Source: Antedon bifida
Taxonomy: Eukaryota > Echinodermata > Crinoidea > Comatulida > Antedonidae
NCBI GenBank assembly: GCA_963402885.1
Contig: OY727095.1
Location: 25,239,001 to 25,303,000 of the forward strand
DNA: 64,000 bases
Direction: 5' to 3'
Below are positions 1 through 15,194 of the stretch, piece after piece; position 1 is the stretch's first letter; each line of letters begins with the position of its first letter. The position numbers were made by a program, and so were the translations under genes. The notes under the pieces were generated by a model. The model had not been told where the DNA came from, searched no databases, and was given only the letters and a program-made list of their open reading frames with translations.

Positions 1-824
1 TTGTACCTGATTAATTTGGACAACTCGTACCTAATTAATTTGGACAACTCGTACCTGATTAATTTAGCTAACTCGTACCTGAATTATTTGGACAACTCGT
101 ACCTAATTAAATTGAAAAACTCGTACCTGATTAATTTGGAAAACTCGTACCTGATTAATTTGGACAACTCGTACCTAATTATTTGGACAACTCGTACCTG
201 ATTAATTTGGACAACTCGTACCTAATAATTTGGCTAAATCATACCTAATTAATTTGGACAACTCGTACCTAATTAAATTGGACAACTCGTACCCGATTAA
301 TTTGGACAACTCGTACCTAATTAATTTGGACAACTCGTACCTAATTAATTTGGCTAACTCGTACCTGATTAATTTGGACAACTCGTACCTGATTATTTGG
401 ACAACTCGTACCTGATTAATTTGGACAACTCGTACCTAATTAAATTGGACAACTCGTACCTAATTAATTTGGCTAACTCGTACCTGATTAATTTGGACAA
501 CTCGTACCTGATTATTTGGACAACTCGTACCTGATTAATTTGGACAACTCGTACCAAATAATTTGGCTAAATCATACCTGATTAATTTGGACAACTCATA
601 CCTAATTAAATTGGACAACTCGTACCCGATTAATTTGGACAACACGTACCTAATTAATTTGGACAACTTGTACCTAATTAATTTGGCTAACTCGTACCTG
701 ATTAATTTGGACAACTCGTACCTAATTAAATTGGACAACTCGTACCCGATTAATTTGGACAACTCGTACCTAATTAATTTGGACAACTCGTACCTGATTA
801 ATTTAGCTAACTCGTACCTGATTT

Positions 825-2559
825 ATTTGGACAACTCGTACCTAATTAAATTGGAAAACTCGTACCTAATTAAATTGGACAACTCGTACCCGATTAATTT
901 GGACAACACGTACCTAATTAATTTGGAAAACTCGTACCTGATTAATTTGGACAACTCGTACCTAATAATTTGGCTAAATCATACCTGATTAATTAGGACA
1001 ACTCGTACCTAATTAAATTGGACAACTCGTACCTGATTAACTTGGACAACTTGTACCTAATAATTTGGCTAAATCATACCTGATTAATTTGGACAACTCG
1101 TACCTAATTAAATTGGACAACTCGTACCTGATTAATTTGGACAACTCGTACCTAATAATTTGGCTAAATCATACCTGATTAATTTGGACAACTCGTACCT
1201 AATTAAATTGGACAATTCGTACCTAATAATTTGGCTAAATCATACCTGATTAATTTGGACAACTCGTACCTAATTAAATTGGACAACTCGTACCCGATTA
1301 ATTTGGACAACTCGTACCTGATTAATTTGGACAACTCGTATCTTATTATTTGGACAACTCGTACCTAATAATTTGGCTAAATCATACCTGATTAATTTGG
1401 ACAACTCGTACCTAATTAAATTGGACAACTTGTACCTAATTAATTTGTCTAACTCGTACCTGAATAATTTGGACAACTCGTACCTGATTATTTGGACAAT
1501 TCGTACCTGATTAATTTGGACAACTCGTACCTAATAATTTGGCTAAATCATACCTGATTAATTTGGACAACTCGTACCTAATTAAATTGGACAACTCGTA
1601 CCTAATTAATTTGGCTAACTCGTCCCTGATTAATTTGGACAACTCGTACCTGATTATTTGGACAACTTGTACCTGATTAATTTGGACAACTCGTCCCTAA
1701 TAATTTGGCTAAACCATACCTGATTAATTTGGATAACTCGTACCTAATTAATTCGGACAACTCGTACCTGATTAATTTAGCTAACTCGTACCTGATTTAT
1801 TTGGACAACTCGTACCTGATTAATTTGGACAACTCGTACCTGATTATTTGGACAACTCGTACCTGATTAATTTGGACAACTCGTACCTAATAATTTGGCT
1901 AAATCATACTTGATTAATTTGGACAACTCGTACCTAATTAAATTGGACAACTCGTACCTAATTAATTTGGCTAACTCGTACCTGAATAATTTGGACAACT
2001 CGTACCTGATTATTTGGACAACTTGTACCTGATTAATTTGGACAACTCGTACCTAATTAATTTGGACAACTCGTACCTGATTAATTTAGCTAACTCGTAC
2101 CTGATTTATTTGGACAACTCGTACCTAATTAAATTGAAAAACTCGTACCTGATTAATTTGGACAATTCGTACCTGATTAATTTGGACAACTCGTACCTAA
2201 TTATTTGGACAACTCGTACCTGATTAATTTGGACAACTCGTACCTAATAATTTGGACAACTCGTACCTGATTAATTTAGCTAACTCGTACCTGATTTATT
2301 TGGACAACTCGTACCTAATTAAATTGAAAAACTCGTACCTGATTAATTTGGACAACTCGTACCTGATTAATTTGGACAACTCGTACCTGATTACTTTGGA
2401 CAACTCGTACCTAATAATTTGGCTAAATCATACCTGATTAATTTGGACAACTCGTACCTAATTAAATTGGACAACTCGTACCCGATTAATTTGGACAACT
2501 CGTACCCCATTAATTTGGACAACTCGTACCTAATAATTTCGCTAAATCATACCCGATTA
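825..2559 (+). repeat. 1,735-bp tandem higher-order unit, copy 1
   Basis: Repeated directly by 2560-4294. The GGAAAACTCG unit at 853, the GTCTAACTCG unit near 1446, CTCGTCCCT at 1621 and 1689, and the CATACTTGATT unit near 1906 recur exactly 1,735 bp later. The same pair occurs at 50019-51753 and 51754-53488. Confidence 0.85.
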
Positions 2560-4294
2560 ATTTGGACAACTCGTACCTAATTAAATTGGAAAACTCGTAC
2601 CTAATTAAATTGGACAACTCGTACCCGATTAATTTGGACAACACGTACCTAATTAATTTGGAAAACTCGTACCTGATTAATTTGGACAACTCGTACCTAA
2701 TAATTTGGCTAAATCATACCTGATTAATTAGGACAACTCGTACCTAATTAAATTGGACAACTCGTACCTGATTAACTTGGACAACTTGTACCTAATAATT
2801 TGGCTAAATCATACCTGATTAATTTGGACAACTCGTACCTAATTAAATTGGACAACTCGTACCTGATTAATTTGGACAACTCGTACCTAATAATTTGGCT
2901 AAATCATACCTGATTAATTTGGACAACTCGTACCTAATTAAATTGGACAATTCGTACCTAATAATTTGGCTAAATCATACCTGATTAATTTGGACAACTC
3001 GTACCTAATTAAATTGGACAACTCGTACCCGATTAATTTGGACAACTCGTACCTGATTAATTTGGACAACTCGTATCTTATTATTTGGACAACTCGTACC
3101 TAATAATTTGGCTAAATCATACCTGATTAATTTGGACAACTCGTACCTAATTAAATTGGACAACTTGTACCTAATTAATTTGTCTAACTCGTACCTGAAT
3201 AATTTGGACAACTCGTACCTGATTATTTGGACAATTCGTACCTGATTAATTTGGACAACTCGTACCTAATAATTTGGCTAAATCATACCTGATTAATTTG
3301 GACAACTCGTACCTAATTAAATTGGACAACTCGTACCTAATTAATTTGGCTAACTCGTCCCTGATTAATTTGGACAACTCGTACCTGATTATTTGGACAA
3401 CTTGTACCTGATTAATTTGGACAACTCGTCCCTAATAATTTGGCTAAACCATACCTGATTAATTTGGATAACTCGTACCTAATTAATTCGGACAACTCGT
3501 ACCTGATTAATTTAGCTAACTCGTACCTGATTTATTTGGACAACTCGTACCTGATTAATTTGGACAACTCGTACCTGATTATTTGGACAACTCGTACCTG
3601 ATTAATTTGGACAACTCGTACCTAATAATTTGGCTAAATCATACTTGATTAATTTGGACAACTCGTACCTAATTAAATTGGACAACTCGTACCTAATTAA
3701 TTTGGCTAACTCGTACCTGAATAATTTGGACAACTCGTACCTGATTATTTGGACAACTTGTACCTGATTAATTTGGACAACTCGTACCTAATTAATTTGG
3801 ACAACTCGTACCTGATTAATTTAGCTAACTCGTACCTGATTTATTTGGACAACTCGTACCTAATTAAATTGAAAAACTCGTACCTGATTAATTTGGACAA
3901 TTCGTACCTGATTAATTTGGACAACTCGTACCTAATTATTTGGACAACTCGTACCTGATTAATTTGGACAACTCGTACCTAATAATTTGGACAACTCGTA
4001 CCTGATTAATTTAGCTAACTCGTACCTGATTTATTTGGACAACTCGTACCTAATTAAATTGAAAAACTCGTACCTGATTAATTTGGACAACTCGTACCTG
4101 ATTAATTTGGACAACTCGTACCTGATTACTTTGGACAACTCGTACCTAATAATTTGGCTAAATCATACCTGATTAATTTGGACAACTCGTACCTAATTAA
4201 ATTGGACAACTCGTACCCGATTAATTTGGACAACTCGTACCCCATTAATTTGGACAACTCGTACCTAATAATTTCGCTAAATCATACCCGATTA
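2560..4294 (+). repeat. 1,735-bp tandem higher-order unit, copy 2
   Basis: Second member of the pair. The end is placed where GGACAACTCG at 4321-4330 replaces the GGAAAACTCG expected if a third copy followed. Confidence 0.83.
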
Positions 4295-5403
4295 ATTTGG
4301 ACAACTCGTACCTAATTAAATTGGACAACTCGTACCTAATTAATTTGGCTAACTCGTACCTGATTAATTTGGACAACTTGTACCTAATAATTTGGCTAAA
4401 TCATACCTGATTAATTTGGACAACTCGTACCTAATTAAATTGGACAACTCGTACCCGATTAATTTGGACAACTCGTACCTAATAATTTGGCTAAATCATA
4501 CCTGATTAATTTGGACAAATCGTACCTAATAATTTTGCTATATCATACCTGATTAATTTGGACAACTCGTACCTAATTAAATTGGACAAATCGTACCTAA
4601 TTAATTTGGACAACTCGTACCTAATTAATTTGGCTAACTCGTACCTGATTAATTCGGACAACTCGTACCTGATTATTTGGACAACTCGTACCTGATTAAT
4701 ATGGACAACTTCATACCTAATAATTTGGCTAAATCATACCTGATTAATTTGGAAACTTGTTCCTAATTAAATTGGACAACTCGTACCCGATTAATTTGGC
4801 TAACTAGTACCTTATTAATTTGGACAATTCGTACCTGATTATTTGGACAACTTGTACCTGATTAATTTGGACAACTCGTACCTAATAATTTGGCTAAATC
4901 ATACCTGATTAATTTGGACAACTCGTACCTAATTAATTTGGCTAACTCGTACCTGATTAATTTGGACAACTCGTACCTTATTATTTGGACAATTCGTACC
5001 TGATTAATTTGGACAACTCGTACCTAATAATTTGGCTAAATCATACTTGATTAATTTGGACAACTCGTACCTAATTAAATTGGACAACTCGTACCTAATT
5101 AATTTGGCTAACTCGTACCTGATTAATTTGGACAACTTGTACCTAATAATTTGGCCAAATCATACCTGATTAATTTGGACAACTCGTACCTGATTATTTG
5201 GACAACTTGTACCTGATTAATTTGGACAACTCGTACCTAATAATTTGGCTAAACCATACCTGATTAATTTGGATAACTCGTACCTAATTAATTTGGACAA
5301 CTCGTACCTGATTAATTTAGCTAACTCGTACCTGATTTATTTGGACAACTCGTACCTGATTATTTGGACAACTCGTACCTGATTAATTTGGACAACTCGT
5401 ACC

Positions 5404-6093
5404 CAATAATTTGGCTAAATCATACCTGATTAATTTGGACAACTCGTACCTAATTAAATTGGACAACTCGTACCTAATTAATTTGGCTAACTCGTACCTG
5501 AATAATTTGGACAACTCGTACCTGATTATTTGGACAACTTGTACCTGATTAATTTGGACAACTCGTACCTAATTAATTTGGACAACTCGTACCTGATTAA
5601 TTTAGCTAACTCGTACCTGAATTATTTGGACAACTCGTACCTAATTAAATTGAAAAACTCGTACCTGATTAATTTGGAAAACTCGTACCTGATTAATTTG
5701 GACAACTCGTACCTAATTATTTGGACAACTCGTACCTGATTAATTTGGACAACTCGTACCTAATAATTTGGCTAAATCATACCTAATTAATTTGGACAAC
5801 TCGTACCTAATTAAATTGGACAACTCGTACCCGATTAATTTGGACAACTCGTACCTAATTAATTTGGACAACTCGTACCTAATTAATTTGGCTAACTCGT
5901 ACCTGATTAATTTGGACAACTCGTACCTGATTATTTGGACAACTCGTACCTGATTAATTTGGACAACTCGTACCTAATTAAATTGGACAACTCGTACCTA
6001 ATTAATTTGGCTAACTCGTACCTGATTAATTTGGACAACTCGTACCTGATTATTTGGACAACTCGTACCTGATTAATTTGGACAACTCGTACC
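5404..6093 (+). repeat. 690-bp segment present in copy 1 of block A context, absent after copy 2
   Basis: The segment lies between GTACCCAATAAT (5401) and GTACCAAATAAT (6091). In the paralogous region at 54595 the two edges are joined directly. A near copy of most of this segment is present at 49058-49747 (offset 43656), which shows that the segment exists elsewhere and that its absence is a deletion or an alternative junction. Confidence 0.75.
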
Positions 6094-7794
6094 AAATAAT
6101 TTGGCTAAATCATACCTGATTAATTTGGACAACTCATACCTAATTAAATTGGACAACTCGTACCCGATTAATTTGGACAACACGTACCTAATTAATTTGG
6201 ACAACTTGTACCTAATTAATTTGGCTAACTCGTACCTGATTAATTTGGACAACTCGTACCTAATTAAATTGGACAACTCGTACCCGATTAATTTGGACAA
6301 CTCGTACCTAATTAATTTGGACAACTCGTACCTGATTAATTTAGCTAACTCGTACCTGATTTATTTGGACAACTCGTACCTAATTAAATTGGAAAACTCG
6401 TACCTAATTAAATTGGACAACTCGTACCCGATTAATTTGGACAACACGTACCTAATTAATTTGGAAAACTCGTACCTGATTAATTTGGACAACTCGTACC
6501 TAATAATTTGGCTAAATCATACCTGATTAATTAGGACAACTCGTACCTAATTAAATTGGACAACTCGTACCTGATTAACTTGGACAACTTGTACCTAATA
6601 ATTTGGCTAAATCATACCTGATTAATTTGGACAACTCGTACCTAATTAAATTGGACAACTCGTACCTGATTAATTTGGACAACTCGTACCTAATAATTTG
6701 GCTAAATCATACCTGATTAATTTGGACAACTCGTACCTAATTAAATTGGACAATTCGTACCTAATAATTTGGCTAAATCATACCTGATTAATTTGGACAA
6801 CTCGTACCTAATTAAATTGGACAACTCGTACCCGATTAATTTGGACAACTCGTACCTGATTAATTTGGACAACTCGTATCTTATTATTTGGACAACTCGT
6901 ACCTAATAATTTGGCTAAATCATACCTGATTAATTTGGACAACTCGTACCTAATTAAATTGGACAACTTGTACCTAATTAATTTGTCTAACTCGTACCTG
7001 AATAATTTGGACAACTCGTACCTGATTATTTGGACAATTCGTACCTGATTAATTTGGACAACTCGTACCTAATAATTTGGCTAAATCATACCTGATTAAT
7101 TTGGACAACTCGTACCTAATTAAATTGGACAACTCGTACCTAATTAATTTGGCTAACTCGTCCCTGATTAATTTGGACAACTCGTACCTGATTATTTGGA
7201 CAACTTGTTCCTGATTAATTTGGACAACTCGTCCCTAATAATTTGGCTAAACCATACCTGATTAATTTGGATAACTCGTACCTAATTAATTCGGACAACT
7301 CGTACCTGATTAATTTAGCTAACTCGTACCTGATTTATTTGGACAACTCGTACCTGATTAATTTGGACAACTCGTACCTGATTATTTGGACAACTCGTAC
7401 CTGATTAATTTGGACAACTCGTACCTAATAATTTGGCTAAATCATACTTGATTAATTTGGACAACTCGTACCTAATTAAATTGGACAACTCGTACCTAAT
7501 TAATTTGGCTAACTCGTACCTGAATAATTTGGACAACTCGTACCTGATTATTTGGACAACTTGTACCTGATTAATTTGGACAACTCGTACCTAATTAATT
7601 TGGACAACTCGTACCTGATTAATTTAGCTAACTCGTACCTGATTTATTTGGACAACTCGTACCTAATTAAATTGAAAAACTCGTACCTGATTAATTTGGA
7701 CAATTCGTACCTGATTAATTTGGACAACTCGTACCTAATTATTTGGACAACTCGTACCTGATTAATTTGGACAACTCGTACCTAATAATTTGGA

Positions 7795-8960
7795 CAACTC
7801 GTACCTGATTAATTTGGACAACTCGTACCTGATTAATTTGGACAACTCGTACCTAATTATTTCGACAACTCGTACCTGATTAATTTAGCTAACTCGTACC
7901 TGATTAATTTGGACAACTCGTACCTGATTATTTGGACAACTCGTACCTGATTAATTTGGACAACTCGTACCTAATAATTTGGCTAAATCATACCTGATTA
8001 ATTTGGACAACTCGTACCTAATTAAATTGGACAACTCGTACCTAATTAATTTGGCTAACTCGTACCTGAATAATTTGGACAACTCGTACCTGATTATTTG
8101 GACAACTTGTACCTGATTAATTTGGACAACTCGTACCTAATTAATTTGGACAACTCGTACCTGATTAATTTAGCTAACTCGTACCTGATTTATTTGGACA
8201 ACTCGTACCTAATTAAATTGAAAAACTCGTACCTGATTAATTTGGACAACTCGTACCTAATTATTTGGACAACTCGTACCTAATTAATTTGGACAACTCG
8301 TACCTAATAATTTGGACAACTCGTACCTGATTAATTTAGCTAACTCGTACCTGATTTATTTGGACAACTCGTACCTAATTAAATTGAAAAACTTGTACCT
8401 GATTAATTTGGACAACTCGTACCTGATTAATTTGGACAACTCGTACCTAATTATTTGGACAACTCGTACCTGATTACTTTGGACAACTCGTACCTAATAA
8501 TTTGGCTAAATCATACCTGATTAATTTGGACAACTCGTACCCGATTAATTTGGACAACTCGTACCTAATTAAATTGAACAACTCGTACCCCATTAATTTG
8601 GACAACTCGTACCTAATAATTTCGCTAAATCATACCCGATTAATTTGGACAACTCGTACCTAATTAAATTGGACAACTCGTACCTAAAGAATTTGGCTAA
8701 CTCGTACCTGATTAATTTGGACAACTCGTACCTGATTATTTGGACAACTCGTACCTGATTAATTTGGACAACTCGTACCTAATAATTTGGCTAAATCATA
8801 CCTGATTAATTTGGACAACTCGTACCTAATTAAATTGGACAACTCGTACCTAATTAATTTGGCTAACTCGTACCTGAATAATTTGGACAACTCGTACCTG
8901 ATTATTTGGACAACTTGTACCTGATTAATTTGGACAACTCGTACCTGATTTATTTGGACA
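7795..8960 (+). repeat. 1.5-kb-period duplication, copy 1
   Basis: Matches 9293-10480 at offset 1498, becoming 1522 after a one-unit insertion near 10200. Shared markers are ATTTCGACAACTCG (7860 / 9358) and TTTCGCTAAATC (8618 / 10116). A private TAAAGAATTTGG at 8684 is TAAATAATTTGG in the partner. Confidence 0.75.
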
Positions 8961-9292
8961 ACTCGTACCTGATTTATTTGGACAACTCGTACCTGATTAA
9001 TTTGGACAACTCGTACCTGATTAATTTGGACAACTCGTACCTAATTATTTGGACAACTCGTACCTGATTAATTTGGACAACTCGTACCTAATAATTTGGA
9101 CAACTCGTACCTGATTAATTTAGCTAACTCGTACCTGATTTATTTGGACAACTCGTACCTAATTAAATTGAAAAACTTGTACCTGATTAATTTGGACAAC
9201 TCGTACCTAATTAATTTGGACAACTCGTACCTGATTAATTTAGCTAACTCGTACCTGATTTATTTGGACAACTCGTACCTAATTAAATTGAA

Positions 9293-10480
9293 AAACTCGT
9301 ACCTGATTAATTTGGACAACTCGTACCTGATTAATTTGGACAACTCGTACCTAATTATTTCGACAACTCGTACCTGATTAATTTAGCTAACTCGTACCTG
9401 ATTAATTTGGACAACTCGTACCTGATTATTTGGACAACTCGTACCTGATTAATTTGGACAACTCGTACCTAATAATTTGGCTAAATCATACCTGATTAAT
9501 TTGGACAACTCGTACCTAATTAAATTGGACAACTCGTACCTAATTAATTTGGCTAACTCGTACCTGAATAATTTGGACAACTCGTACCTGATTATTTGGA
9601 CAACTTGTACCTGATTAATTTGGACAACTCGTACCTAATTAATTTGGACAACTCGTACCTGATTAATTTAGCTAACTCGTACCTGATTTATTTGGACAAC
9701 TCGTACCTAATTAAATTGAAAAACTCGTACCTGATTAATTTGGACAACTCGTACCTAATTATTTGGACAACTCGTACCTGATTAATTTGGACAACTCGTA
9801 CCTAATAATTTGGACAACTCGTACCTGATTAATTTAGCTAACTCGTACCTGATTTATTTGGACAACTCGTACCTAATTAAATTGAAAAACTTGTACCTGA
9901 TTAATTTGGACAACTCGTACCTGATTAATTTGGACAACTCGTACCTAATTATTTGGACAACTCGTACCTGATTACTTTGGACAACTCGTACCTAATAATT
10001 TGGCTAAATCATACCTGATTAATTTGGACAACTCGTACCCGATTAATTTGGACAACTCGTACCTAATTAAATTGAACAACTCGTACCCCATTAATTTGGA
10101 CAACTCGTACCTAATAATTTCGCTAAATCATACCCGATTAATTTGGACAACTCGTACCTAATTAAATTGGACAACTCGTACCTAAATAATTTGGCTAACT
10201 CGTACCTGATTAATTTAGCTAACTCGTACCTGATTAATTTGGACAACTCGTACCTGATTATTTGGACAACTCGTACCTGATTAATTTGGACAACTCGTAC
10301 CTAATAATTTGGCTAAATCATACCTGATTAATTTGGACAACTCGTACCTAATTAAATTGGACAACTCGTACCTAATTAATTTGGCTAACTCGTACCTGAA
10401 TAATTTGGACAACTCGTACCTGATTATTTGGACAACTTGTACCTGATTAATTTGGACAACTCGTACCTGATTTATTTGGA
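9293..10480 (+). repeat. 1.5-kb-period duplication, copy 2
   Basis: Partner of 7795-8960, with one extra TTAGCTAACTCG unit near 10200 that accounts for the 24-bp change in offset. Confidence 0.75.
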
Positions 10481-11409
10481 CAACTCGTACCTAATTAAAT
10501 TGAAAAACTTGTACCTGATTAATTTGGACAACTCGTACCTGATTAATTTGGACAACTTGTACCTGATTAATTTGGACAACTCGTACCTAATTAATTTGGA
10601 CAACTCGTACCTGATTAATTTAGCTAACTCGTACCTGATTTATTTGGACAACTCGTACCTAATTAAATTGAAAAACTCGTACCTGATTAATTTAGACAAC
10701 TCGTACCTGATTAATTTGGACAACTCGTACCTAATTATTTGGACAATTCGCACCTGATTAATTTGGACAACTCGTACCTAATAATTTGGCTAAATCATAC
10801 CCGATTAATTTGGACAACTCGTACCTAATTAAATTGGACAACTCGTACCTGAATAATTTGGCTAACTCGTACCTGATTATTTGGACAACTTGTACCTGAT
10901 TAATTTGGACAACTCGTACCTAATTAATTTGGACAACTCGTACCTGATTAATTTAGCTAACTCGTACCTGATTTATTTGGACAACTCGTACCTAATTAAA
11001 TTGAAAAACTCGTACCTGATTAATTTGGACAACTCGTACCTGATTAATTTGGACAACTCGTACCTAATTATTTCGACAACTCGTACCTGATTAATTTGGA
11101 CAACTCGTACCTAATAATTTGGCTAAATCATACCTGATTAATTTGGACAACTCGTACCTAATTAAATTGGACAACTCGTACCCGATTAATTTGGACAACT
11201 CGTACCTAATTAAATTGAACAACTCGTACCCCATTAATTTGGACAACTCGTACCTAATAATTTGGCTAAATCATACCCGATTAATTTGGACAACTCGTAC
11301 CTAAATAATTTGGCTAACTCGTACCTGATTAATTTGGACAACTCGTACCTGATTAATTTGGACAACTCGTACCTGATTATTTGGACAATTCGTACCTGAT
11401 TAATTTGGA

Positions 11410-11955
11410 CAACTCGTACCTAATAATTTGGCTAAATCATACCTGATTAATTTGGAAAACTCGTACCTAATTAAATTGGACAACTCGTACCTAATTAATT
11501 TGGCTAACTCGTACCTGATTAATTTGGACAACTCGTACCTGATTAATTTGGACAACTCGTACCTGATTAATTTGGACAACTCGTACCTAATAATTTGGCT
11601 AAATCATACCTGATTAATTTGGACAACTCGTACCTAATTAAATTGGACAACTCGTACCTAATAATTTGGCTAAATCATACCTGATTAATTTGGACAACTC
11701 GTACCTAATTAAATTGGACAACTCGTACCCGATTAATTTGGACAACTCGTACCTAATTAATTTGGACAACTCGTACCTAATTAATTTGGCTAACTCGTAC
11801 CTGATTAATTTGGACAACTCGTATCTGATTATTTGGACAACTCGTACCTAATAATTTGGCTAAATCATACCTGATTAATTTGGACAACTCGTACCTAATT
11901 AAATTGGACAACTCGTACCTAATTAATTTGTCTAACTCGTACCTGAATAATTTGG
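11410..11955 (+). repeat. 782-bp-period duplication, copy 1
   Basis: A string of subtypes including the GGAAAACTCG unit (11456), three consecutive canonical units, the CGTATCTGATT unit (11820) and the GTCTAACTCG unit (11931). It recurs 782 bp later, and again at 61030-61580 (offset 49623). Confidence 0.72.
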
Positions 11956-12191
11956 ACAATTCGTACCTGATTATTTGGACAACTCGTACCTGATTAATTT
12001 GGACAACTCGTACCTAATAATTTAGCTAACTCGTACCTGATTTATTTGGACAACTCGTACCTGATTAATTTGGACAATCGTACCTGATTATTTGGACAAC
12101 TCGTACCTGATTAATTTGGACAACTCGTACCTAATAATTTGGCTAAATCATACCTGATTAATTTGGACAACTCGTACCTAATTAAATTGGA

Positions 12192-12737
12192 CAACTCGTA
12201 CCTAATAATTTGGCTAAATCATACCTGATTAATTTGGAAAACTTGTACCTAATTAAATTGGACAACTCGTACCTAATTAATTTGGCTAACTCGTACCTGA
12301 TTAATTCGGACAACTCGTACCTGATTAATTTGGACAACTCGTACCTGATTAATTTGGACAACTCGTACCTAATAATTTGGCTAAATCATACCTGATTAAT
12401 TTGGACAACTCGTACCTAATTAAATTGGACAACTCGTACCTAATAATTTGGCTAAATCATACCTGATTAATTTGGACAACTCGTACCTAATTAAATTGGA
12501 CAACTCGTACCCGATTAATTTGGACAACTCGTACCTAATTAATTTGGACAACTCATACCTAATTAATTTGGCTAACTCGTACCTGATTAATTTGGACAAC
12601 TCGTATCTGATTATTTGGACAACTCGTACCTAATAATTTGGCTAAATCATACCTGATTAATTTGGACAACTCGTACCTAATTAAATTGGACAACTCGTAC
12701 CTAATTAATTTGTCTAACTCGTACCTGAATAATTTGG
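12192..12737 (+). repeat. 782-bp-period duplication, copy 2
   Basis: Second copy, with private substitutions GGAAAACTTG near 12237 and TTAATTCGGAC near 12300. Confidence 0.72.
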
Positions 12738-15004
12738 ACAACTCGTACCTGATTATTTGGACAATTCGTACCTGATTAATTTGGACAACTCGTACCTAAT
12801 AATTTGGCTAAATCATACCTGATTAATTTGGACAACTCGTACCTAATTAAATTGGACAACTCGTACCTAATTAATTTGGCTAACTCGTACCTGATTAATT
12901 TGGACAACTCGTACCTGATTATTTGGACAACTTGTACCTGATTAATTTGGACAACTCGTACCTAATAATTTGGCTAAACCATACCTGATTAATTTGGATA
13001 ACTCGTACCTAATTAATTTGGACAACTCGTACCTGATTAATTTAGCTAACTCGTACCTGATTTATTTGGACAACTCGTACCTGATTAATTTGGACAACTC
13101 GTACCTGATTATTTGGACAACTCGTACCTGATTAATTTGGACAACTCGTACCTAATAATTTGGCTAAATCATACCTGATTAATTTGGACAACTCGTACCT
13201 AATTAAATTGGACAACTCGTACCTAATTAATTTGGCTAACTCGTACCTGAATAATTTGGACAACTCGTACCTGATTATTTGGACAACTTGTACCTGATTA
13301 ATTTGGACAACTCGTACCTAATTAATTTGGACAACTCGTACCTGATTAATTTAGCTAACTCGTACCTGATATATTTGGACAACTCGTACCTAATTAAATT
13401 GAAAAACTCGTACCTGATTAATTTGGACAATTCGTACCTGATTAATTTGGACAACTCGTACCTAATTATTTGGACAACTCGTACCTGATTAATTTGGACA
13501 ACTCGTACCTAATAATTTGGCTAAATCATACCTGATTAATTTGGACAACTCGTACCTAATTAAATTGGACAACTCGTACCTGAATTATTTGGCTAACTCG
13601 TACCTGATTATTTGGACAACTCGTACCTAATTAAATTGAAAAACTCGTACCTGATTAATTTGGACAAATCGTACCTGATTAATTTGGACAACTCGTACCT
13701 AATTATTTCGACAACTCGTACCTGATTAATTTGGACAACTCGTACCTAATAATTTGGCTAAATCATACCTGATTAATTTGGACAACTCGTACCTAATTAA
13801 ATTGGACAACTCGTACCCGATTAATTTGGACAACTCGTACCTAATTAAATTGAACAACTCGTACCCCATTAATTTGGACAACTCGTACCTAATAATTTGG
13901 CTAAATCATACCCGATTAATTTGGACAACTCGTACCTAAATAATTTGGCTAACTCGTACCTGATTAATTTGGACAACTCGTACCTGATTAATTTGGACAA
14001 CTCGTACCTGATTATTTGGACAATTCGTACCTGATTAATTTGGACAACTCGTACCTAATAATTTGGCTAAATCATACCTGATTAATTTGGAAAACTCGTA
14101 CCTAATTAAATTGGACAACTCGTACCTAATTAATTGGGCTAACTCGTACCTGATTAATTTGGACAACTCGTACCTGATTAATTTGGACAACTCGTACCTG
14201 ATTAATTTGGCTAAATCATACCTGATTAATTTGGACAACTCGTACCTAATTAAATTGGACAACTCGTACCCGATTAATTTGGACAACTCGTACCTAATTA
14301 ATTTGGACAACTCGTACCTAATTAATTTGGCTAACTCGTACCTGATTAATTTGGACAACTCGTATCTGATTATTTGGACAACTCGTACCTAATAATTTGG
14401 CTAAATCATACCTGATTAATTTGGACAACTCGTACCTAATTAAATTAGACAACTCGTACCTAATTAATTTGTCTAACTCGTACCTGAATAATTTGGACAA
14501 TTCGTACCTGATTATTTGGACAACTCGTACCTGATTAATTTGGACAACTCGTACCTAATAATTTAGCTAACTCGTACCTGATTTATTTGGACAACTCGTA
14601 CCTGATTAATTTGGACAACTCGTACCTGATTATTTGGACAACTCGTACCTCATTAATTTGGACAACTCGTACCTAATAATTTGGCTAAATCATATCTGAT
14701 TATTTGGACAACTCGTACCTAATAATTTGGCTAAATCATACCTGATTAATTTGGACAACTCGTACCTAATTAAATTGGACAACTCGTACCTAATTAATTT
14801 GTCTAACTCGTACCTGAATAATTTGGACAACTCGTACCTGATTATTTGGACAATTCGTACCTGATTAATTTGGACAACTCGTACCTAATAATTTGGCTAA
14901 ATCATACCTGATTAATTTGGACAACTCGTACCTAATTAAATTGGACAACTCGTACCTAATTAATTTGGCTAACTCGTACCTGATTAATTTGGACAACTCG
15001 TACC

Positions 15005-15030
15005 TGATTATTTGGACCATACCTGATTAA
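15005..15030 (+). other. Out-of-register deletion junction in the satellite
   Basis: ATTTGGACCATACCTG joins the first bases of one core to the CCATACC end of another. Compared with the paralogous string at 12917-12985, 51 bp are missing, which is not a sum of 23- and 24-bp units. This is an end-joining or slippage type of event rather than in-register exchange. Confidence 0.7.
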
Positions 15031-15194
15031 TTTGGATAACTCGTACCTAATTAATTTGGACAACTCGTACCTGATTAATTTAGCTAACTCGTACCTGATT
15101 TATTTGGACAACTCGTACCTGATTAATTTGGACAACTCGTACCTGATTATTTGGACAACTCGTACCTGATTAATTTGGACAACTCGTACCTAAT

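Larger units (their letters stand above)
1..5403 (+). repeat. 5.4-kb block A, copy 1
   Basis: Matches 49195-54597 at a constant offset of 49194 bp through to position 5403. Shared rare variants include GAATTATTTGG, ACCAAATAAT, GATTACTTTGG, the TTCATACC unit at 4711 (53905) and TTGCTATATC near 4531 (53725). Very few substitutions were noticed, for example CGTGCC at 51007 where copy 1 has CGTACC. The block begins at the window edge, so its true left end is unknown. Confidence 0.88.

Noticed and set aside
563-988. 141-codon plus-strand frame, recurring at 6101-6526, 49757-50182 and 54605-55030
   Set aside because: The recurrence reflects DNA duplication. The frame ends at a 23-bp unit, and the minus strand of the same DNA is open as well, so there is no coding signal.
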